Shown: positions 59,806 to 64,000 of the stretch, piece after piece
Layout of the letters: each line of letters starts with the position of its first letter
Position numbering within the stretch: position 1 is the first letter of the stretch
Assembly (NCBI RefSeq): GCF_002930645.1
Contig: NZ_PSNW01000018.1
Coordinates: 1-64,000, forward strand
Reading direction: 5' to 3'
DNA: 64,000 nt
From: Solimonas fluminis
Lineage (GTDB): Bacteria; Pseudomonadota; Gammaproteobacteria; Nevskiales; Nevskiaceae
The notes under the pieces: generated by a model
The model's input: only the letters and a program-made list of their open reading frames with translations
What the model was told of the DNA's origin: nothing
Databases searched by the model: none
Translations under genes and position numbers: made by a program

Positions 59806-62538
59806 ATGTTGCGTAAACTGGCACTGCTTGCAGCACTGAGCCCCGTGTTGTGGCTTTCCACGGCCGCAGCCATCGGGCTGGGCGAAATCGAGGTCAAGTC
59901 CGGCCTCAACCAGCGTTTCGCCGCGTCCATCCCGCTCACCGCCGTGACGCCGGAGGAAGCGGAGGGCGTCCAGGTGAACCTGGCCAGCGTGGCCGAGTTC
60001 CAGCGCGCCGGCCTGGACCGCAGCGACTACCTCAGCAGCCTGCGCTTCACCGTCGCCAGCGATGGCGGCCAGCCCCGTATCGAAGTCCGCAGCGCCCAGA
60101 TCGCGCGCGAGCCGTTCGTCAATTTCCTGGTCGAGGTGAAGTCCCGCGGCGGCCGCCTGCTGCGCGAGTACACCATCCTGCTCGATCCGCCGACGATGCA
60201 GCAGCAGCCCGCGCCGGTGGCCCAGGCCCCGCGTGCGCCGGCGCCCGTGGCGGCCGCTCCGCAGCGTCCGTCCTCCGAATTCTTCGAGACCTCCGAGGAG
60301 TCCGTGCGCCGTCCGGCCCCGGTGCCCCCCCCGGCCGAACCCGCGCCCCAGCCGGTGATCCCGGCCGCGGCCCCCACGCCTCCCGCCGCGCCGCTGAGCA
60401 CGGCTTCCGGTGACGCCTACGGCCCGGTCCAGGCCAAGGAAACCTTCTGGAGCATCGCCACCAAGCTGCGTCCGGACCCCTCGCTGACGATGGACCAGGT
60501 TCTGCTGGCCATCTACGAAGCCAATCGCGACGCCTTCGAGGGCGGAATCAATGGGCTGCGCATCGGCTCCCGCCTGACGATTCCGTCGGCAGCCGAGATG
60601 GGCTCGGTCCCGCCGGCAGTGGCCAAGGCTCGCATCAACACCCTGCGTAACGGCGGGGCCGCCAGGCCCAAGCCGCGACCAGCGGAAGCGCTGGCCGAGC
60701 CGCCGATCACGGCGCCGAAGCCCTCCATCGTGTCCGAAGCGCCGGCAGTGCCGGCGTCGCCGTCTCCGGCGAAGCCTGTTCCGGCTCCTGCCCCCGTTGC
60801 CAAGCCGTTGCCCGCGCCCAAGCCGCTGCCGGCACCTGCGCCGGCACCTGCGCCGGTCCCCAAGCCCGAGCCGAAGGCGGCCCCGGCCCCCGCTCCGATC
60901 CCCGCTCCTGCCCCGGTTCCTGCACCCGTCCCGGCACCGGCACCGGCAGAGCCTCCCGCGCCCGCGCCCGCGCCGGCGGTGTCGGAGGAGCCTGCCGCCC
61001 CCGCCGTCGGCGAAGTACCGGCCGAGGCGTCCGTGGCCGAGGTGGTGCCGGCGGAAGCCCCGGCGCCCGAAGCCGAGCCGGCGCCCCCGCCCCAGAAGGC
61101 CAAGAAGCCCACGCCGGAGCCCGAGGAGGGCGGCCTGCTCGACCTCGCGATCCCGGTGCTGGGGCTGCTGCTGGTCCTCGGCGGCGTCGGCTACCTGGTC
61201 AGCAACCTGCTCAAGAAGCGCCGTGCGCAGCAGTCGGCGGACCTGCCGACGGCCAGTCCCGCACCGAGCACTCCGTCGATCGTCCCGGCCGCCGCGCCGA
61301 TCCTGGCGCGTTCCACGCTGGGCACCATTCCGCCGCCGGGCGTGAAGCTGCCGCCAAAGTCGCCGGAGGCGGCCCGCCGCGAGCTCGAGAACCTGGACGA
61401 CACGCTGAGCGGCGAGGAAACCGCCGACTTCCATACCCGGCAGCTGCAGACCCAGCAGGTGCCGGCGCAGGCGCAGTCCACCCAGGCCGTCCCGCCGGCC
61501 CCGTCGGCGTCGCTCGACGATACGGCCATGCTGCCGACCTTCGACTCGACGCAGGCCTTCGGTGCCGAGGACCTGGCCTTTGCCCGCAAGGCCGTGGAGA
61601 CCGGCAACATCGACTTCGACGTCACCGGCCAGTTCGCGGCCGAGACGGTGCAGATCAACCTCGACGCCAACGATCCGATGGCGGAGGCCGATTTCCACTT
61701 GGCCTACGGGCTCTACGACGAGGCGATCCTGCTGCTGCGCCAGGCGTCCGGCCGTGACCCGTCGCGGACCGAGCTGAAGGTGAAGCTGGCCGAGACCTAT
61801 TTTGCCGCCGGCCGCCCGGTGGAGTTCCAGGAAACCACCGAAGGCCTGAAGGGCAAGGCCGACGCGGCCACCTGGCAGAAGATCGCGATCATGGGCCAGC
61901 AGCTGTGCCCGGACGTGCAGCTGTTCAAGGGGGGGGACGTCGCGGCCGTCGATACCGACTTCGACCTCGCCTTCGACGAGCCGTCCGCTCCGTCGGTGCA
62001 GGGCATGCCGGAGCCCACGGCGGCCGAAGCGCCGCCGTCCGCCGGCAACGGCCTGGACTTCCGGCTCGAGGAGCTGGAACTGCCGCCGGTGGAGCCGTCC
62101 GCCAAGTCCCGCGAGCCGACGCTCAAGAACGACGATGCCCTGGAGTTCGACCTCGGCGACTTCGACCTGGGTGGCGCCAAGACGGTGGTCTCGACACCGG
62201 CTGCCGCTCCGCCGGCGTCGCGCCCGGCGGACAGCAATGCCCTGGAGTTCGACCTGTCCGGTTTCGACTCCCCGGCGTCCTCGACGATCTCCGAGCCGGC
62301 CCTGGCCGAGATCAGGGTCGACGAGATCAAGCTGGACGATTTCGACATCGGCGACCTCGGCGGCGACAGCGACAGCATCTCCGCGGGCGACGAGGCCGGC
62401 ACCAAGCTGGACCTGGCGCGCGCCTACGTGGACATGGGCGACAACGAGATGGCGCGCAACCTGCTGAACGAGGTGCAGCAGCAGGGCAACGACACGCAGA
62501 AGGCGGAGGCGCAGGCCCTGCTGTCGCGTCTCGCCTGA
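59806..62538 (+). CDS. fimV: FimV/TspA-family peptidoglycan-binding motility protein
   Basis: 910 residues from ATG 59806 with GGAGAG upstream. Signal peptide to ~26 (STAAAIG). N-terminal FimV domain (GLGEIEVKSGLNQRFAASIPLTAVTPEEAEGVQVNLASVAEFQRAGLDR and REYTILLDPP), LysM at ~205-262 (TFWSIATKLRPDPSLTMDQVLLAIYEAN..INGLRIGSRLTIPS), a long Pro/Ala linker (APAPAP, about 325-440), a single membrane helix (LAIPVLGLLLVLGGVGYLV, ~449-467) and a C-terminal TPR-type end (TKLDLARAYVDMGDNEMARNLLNEVQQQG). It organises polar type IV pili, chemosensory and secretion components. A strong terminator follows. Confidence 0.95.
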   Translation: MLRKLALLAALSPVLWLSTAAAIGLGEIEVKSGLNQRFAASIPLTAVTPEEAEGVQVNLASVAEFQRAGLDRSDYLSSLRFTVASDGGQPRIEVRSAQIAREPFVNFLVEVKSRGGRLLREYTILLDPPTMQQQPAPVAQAPRAPAPVAAAPQRPSSEFFETSEESVRRPAPVPPPAEPAPQPVIPAAAPTPPAAPLSTASGDAYGPVQAKETFWSIATKLRPDPSLTMDQVLLAIYEANRDAFEGGINGLRIGSRLTIPSAAEMGSVPPAVAKARINTLRNGGAARPKPRPAEALAEPPITAPKPSIVSEAPAVPASPSPAKPVPAPAPVAKPLPAPKPLPAPAPAPAPVPKPEPKAAPAPAPIPAPAPVPAPVPAPAPAEPPAPAPAPAVSEEPAAPAVGEVPAEASVAEVVPAEAPAPEAEPAPPPQKAKKPTPEPEEGGLLDLAIPVLGLLLVLGGVGYLVSNLLKKRRAQQSADLPTASPAPSTPSIVPAAAPILARSTLGTIPPPGVKLPPKSPEAARRELENLDDTLSGEETADFHTRQLQTQQVPAQAQSTQAVPPAPSASLDDTAMLPTFDSTQAFGAEDLAFARKAVETGNIDFDVTGQFAAETVQINLDANDPMAEADFHLAYGLYDEAILLLRQASGRDPSRTELKVKLAETYFAAGRPVEFQETTEGLKGKADAATWQKIAIMGQQLCPDVQLFKGGDVAAVDTDFDLAFDEPSAPSVQGMPEPTAAEAPPSAGNGLDFRLEELELPPVEPSAKSREPTLKNDDALEFDLGDFDLGGAKTVVSTPAAAPPASRPADSNALEFDLSGFDSPASSTISEPALAEIRVDEIKLDDFDIGDLGGDSDSISAGDEAGTKLDLARAYVDMGDNEMARNLLNEVQQQGNDTQKAEAQALLSRLA

Positions 62539-62559
62539 TCCGGCCATGAGTTTCTTCCG

Positions 62560-62590
62560 GGCCGCCGCGAATCGCGGCGGCCTTTTTCTT
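62560..62590 (+). terminator. Rho-independent terminator after fimV
   Basis: GGCCGCCGCG (62560-62569) pairs with CGCGGCGGCC (62573-62582) across AAT, then TTTTTCTTT. Strong stem, good T tract. Confidence 0.92.
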
Positions 62591-62622
62591 TCGGGCCTGC
62601 CCGATCCGGCGAGGGACGCGCC

Positions 62623-63405
62623 ATGAGTCGCTGGGCGGCAGGGGTGGAGTACGTGGGCACCGGCTTTCGCGGCTGGCAGACCCACACGACCCTGCGCTGC
62701 GTGCAGAGCACGCTGGAGGCGGCGCTGTCGAAGGTGGCGGACCACCCGGTGGCGATCACCGCGGCGGGCCGCACCGATGCCGGCGTCCACGGCCTGCAGC
62801 AGGTGGTGCATTTCGACTCGCAGGCCCGGCGCAGCGAGTACGCCTGGCTGCTGGGTGCCAATACCAACCTGCCCGAGGACCTTTCGCTGCGCTGGGTGCA
62901 GCCGGTGCGCGAGGATTTTCACGCCCGCTTCTCGGCCCGGGCACGGCATTACCGCTACGTGATCCACAACCACCGGGCCCGGGCCGCGCTGCTGCGCCAC
63001 CGGACGGCCTGGTGGCCGCAGCGGCTCGACGCCGGGGCCATGCACGAGGGAGCCCAGGCCCTGCTGGGGGAGCAGGACTTCTCGGCCTTCCGCGATTCCG
63101 AGTGCCAGTCGCCCACGGCGATGCGCTTCATGCGCCACGTCAACGTGTTCCGGCGCGGCGATTTCGTGGTGATGGATGTCTGCGCCAATGCCTTCCTCCA
63201 CCACATGGTCCGCAACATCGCCGGTACCCTGGCCGAGGTGGGGCTGGGCAAGCGGCCGCCGGCCTGGGTGGCCGAAGTCCTGGCCGGCCGCGACCGTACC
63301 CGGGCCGGAATGACGGGCCCGGCGGAGGGGCTGTATTTCGTAGGACCGGAATATCCGGCAGAATTCGCCCTCCCCGAACGGCCGGAACCCTATTTTCCGG
63401 CCTGA
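62623..63405 (+). CDS. truA: tRNA pseudouridine(38-40) synthase
   Basis: 260 residues. WAAGVEYVGTGFRGWQTHTTLRCVQSTLEAALSKV is the start of the TruA fold; catalytic D52 in AAGRTDAGVHGLQQVVHFD; RHYRYVIHNHRARAALLRHR; FLHHMVRNIAGTLAEVGLGKRP; FVGPEYP near the end. It modifies positions 38-40 in the tRNA anticodon arm. The neighbour trpF follows after 11 bases, as in Pseudomonas. Terminator of fimV lies upstream. Confidence 0.96.
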   Translation: MSRWAAGVEYVGTGFRGWQTHTTLRCVQSTLEAALSKVADHPVAITAAGRTDAGVHGLQQVVHFDSQARRSEYAWLLGANTNLPEDLSLRWVQPVREDFHARFSARARHYRYVIHNHRARAALLRHRTAWWPQRLDAGAMHEGAQALLGEQDFSAFRDSECQSPTAMRFMRHVNVFRRGDFVVMDVCANAFLHHMVRNIAGTLAEVGLGKRPPAWVAEVLAGRDRTRAGMTGPAEGLYFVGPEYPAEFALPERPEPYFPA

Positions 63406-63416
63406 GACCCAAGGTT

Positions 63417-64000
63417 TTGAGCCGAACCCGAATCAAGTTTTGCGGGATCACCCGCGAGAAGGACGCCCAGGCGGCCATTGGCCTGGGGGTCGATGCCCTG
63501 GGTTTTGTCCTGGTGCCGGCCAGCCCGCGCCATATCCCGGCCGAGAAGGCCGCGGCCATCCGCCGGCGGCTACCCCCCTTCGTCAGCGCCGTGGCCCTGC
63601 TCAAGGACGCCGACGCGGCTTTCGTGCAGGACGCCATCGACACGCTGAAACCCGACCTGCTGCAGTTCCACGGCGATGAGCCGGCGGATTTCTGCGCCAG
63701 CTTCGGCCTGCCGTACATCAAGGCGGTGGCCATGGGCGAGAAACAGAGCCTGGCGCCGCTGGCCAGGCGCTACAAGGGCGCGGCCGGGCTGCTGCTGGAC
63801 AGCCATGCCAAGGGCGGCATGGGCGGGCGGGGCGAGACCTTCGACTGGAGCCGGGTGACGGCGGTGAAGATGCCGCTGGTGCTGGCCGGGGGGCTGAATC
63901 CCGCCAACGTGGGGCGGGGGGTGCGGCAGCTGCGGCCCTATGGGGTCGATGTGTCCTCCGGCATCGAAGCCAGGCCCGGCGTCAAGGATCACGACAAGAT
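63417..64000 (+). CDS. trpF: Phosphoribosylanthranilate isomerase, 5' part
   Basis: Begins with a TTG at 63417 and stays open to the end of the window, so the 3' end is missing. MSRTRIKFCGITREKDAQAAIGLGVDALGFVL (general base Cys in KFCGIT) is the invariant start; SPRHIP, VALLKDADAAFVQDAIDTLKPDLLQFHGDEP, PYIKAVAMG, LLDSHAKGGMGGRGETFDWS (Asp acid) and LVLAGGLNPANVGRGVRQLRPYGVDVSSGIE give the rest of the TIM barrel. Third step of tryptophan synthesis. The TTG is the only sensible start, as the next Met/Val codons fall inside the conserved start. Confidence 0.93.
   Translation, partial: MSRTRIKFCGITREKDAQAAIGLGVDALGFVLVPASPRHIPAEKAAAIRRRLPPFVSAVALLKDADAAFVQDAIDTLKPDLLQFHGDEPADFCASFGLPYIKAVAMGEKQSLAPLARRYKGAAGLLLDSHAKGGMGGRGETFDWSRVTAVKMPLVLAGGLNPANVGRGVRQLRPYGVDVSSGIEARPGVKDHDK

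Noticed and set aside
59764-63204. Long open frame of over 1100 codons on the minus strand opposite fimV and truA
   Set aside because: It is Gly/Arg/Leu-rich with no domain signature, and fully covered by two well-supported genes. In GC-rich DNA the opposite strand often stays open by chance.

Overview
The window is a GC-rich chromosomal segment of a gammaproteobacterium. Gene families and order match the Pseudomonas/Xanthomonas/Nevskia-Solimonas branch. Two blocks follow the order I know from Pseudomonas aeruginosa: yciK-gph-ubiG-mtaD | mtnA ... gyrA-serC-pheA-hisC-tyrA-aroA-cmk-rpsA-ihfB, and lysR | leuC-leuD-leuB-asd-asd2-fimV-truA-trpF. Assignment to Nevskiales/Solimonas-like bacteria is inference; no rRNA or tRNA gene is visible to settle it.

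Layout. 1-3.2 kb is the only clearly accessory stretch. It holds the 3' end of an RHS polymorphic-toxin gene with a GIY-YIG-like nuclease tip, a four-base-overlapping small gene (probable immunity), a terminator, a gene-poor stretch with a perfect inverted repeat ahead of a MobC-like relaxosome gene, a REP-flanked RAYT transposase, and the orphan 3' end of an MscS-type channel gene. 3.2-9.7 kb: bolA-yciI-yciB divergent from yciO, then an M50 protease, trpS, scpA-scpB and rluB. 10-15.1 kb (minus): yciK homologue, a degenerate GGDEF/EAL membrane protein, gph-ubiG-mtaD, divergent from mtnA. 16.2-20.2 kb: an inserted envelope module (DUF2946-like, TonB receptor, PepSY protein), possibly metal uptake. 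20.3-37.4 kb: gyrA, ybaL, vapBC, then the serine/aromatic supraoperon serC-serA-pheA-hisC-tyrA-aroA-cmk-rpsA, and ihfB-lapA-lapB.

37.7-49 kb: an NAD-dependent epimerase, convergent bepA, psd, a PCu(A)C/SCO copper-chaperone pair, then prmB-aroC, two uncharacterised genes, an MFS transporter and a GST between two paralogous small genes. 49-57.2 kb: an acyl-CoA dehydrogenase, a LysR regulator divergent from leuC, and leuC-GNAT-leuD-leuB-asd. 57.3-64 kb: ybaN, a Fur-box-preceded heme oxygenase, a second asd homologue, fimV, truA and the start of trpF, which runs off the window.

How the genes work together. Most of the window serves amino-acid biosynthesis (serine, phenylalanine/tyrosine/chorismate, leucine, aspartate family), linked to translation (rpsA, trpS, rluB, truA, prmB), chromosome structure (gyrA, scpAB, ihfB) and the envelope (lapAB, bepA, psd, yciB, fimV). 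Intergenic space carries at least six families of repeated or palindromic elements; two flank genes as pairs (REP around RAYT, a GC-rich element around serC). I found no complete new multi-gene system. The best leads are the RHS tip/immunity pair, the helical-repeat protein with its small partner at 44.5-46.2 kb, the paralogue pair around the GST, and the unusual residues at the glyphosate-site loop of AroA.
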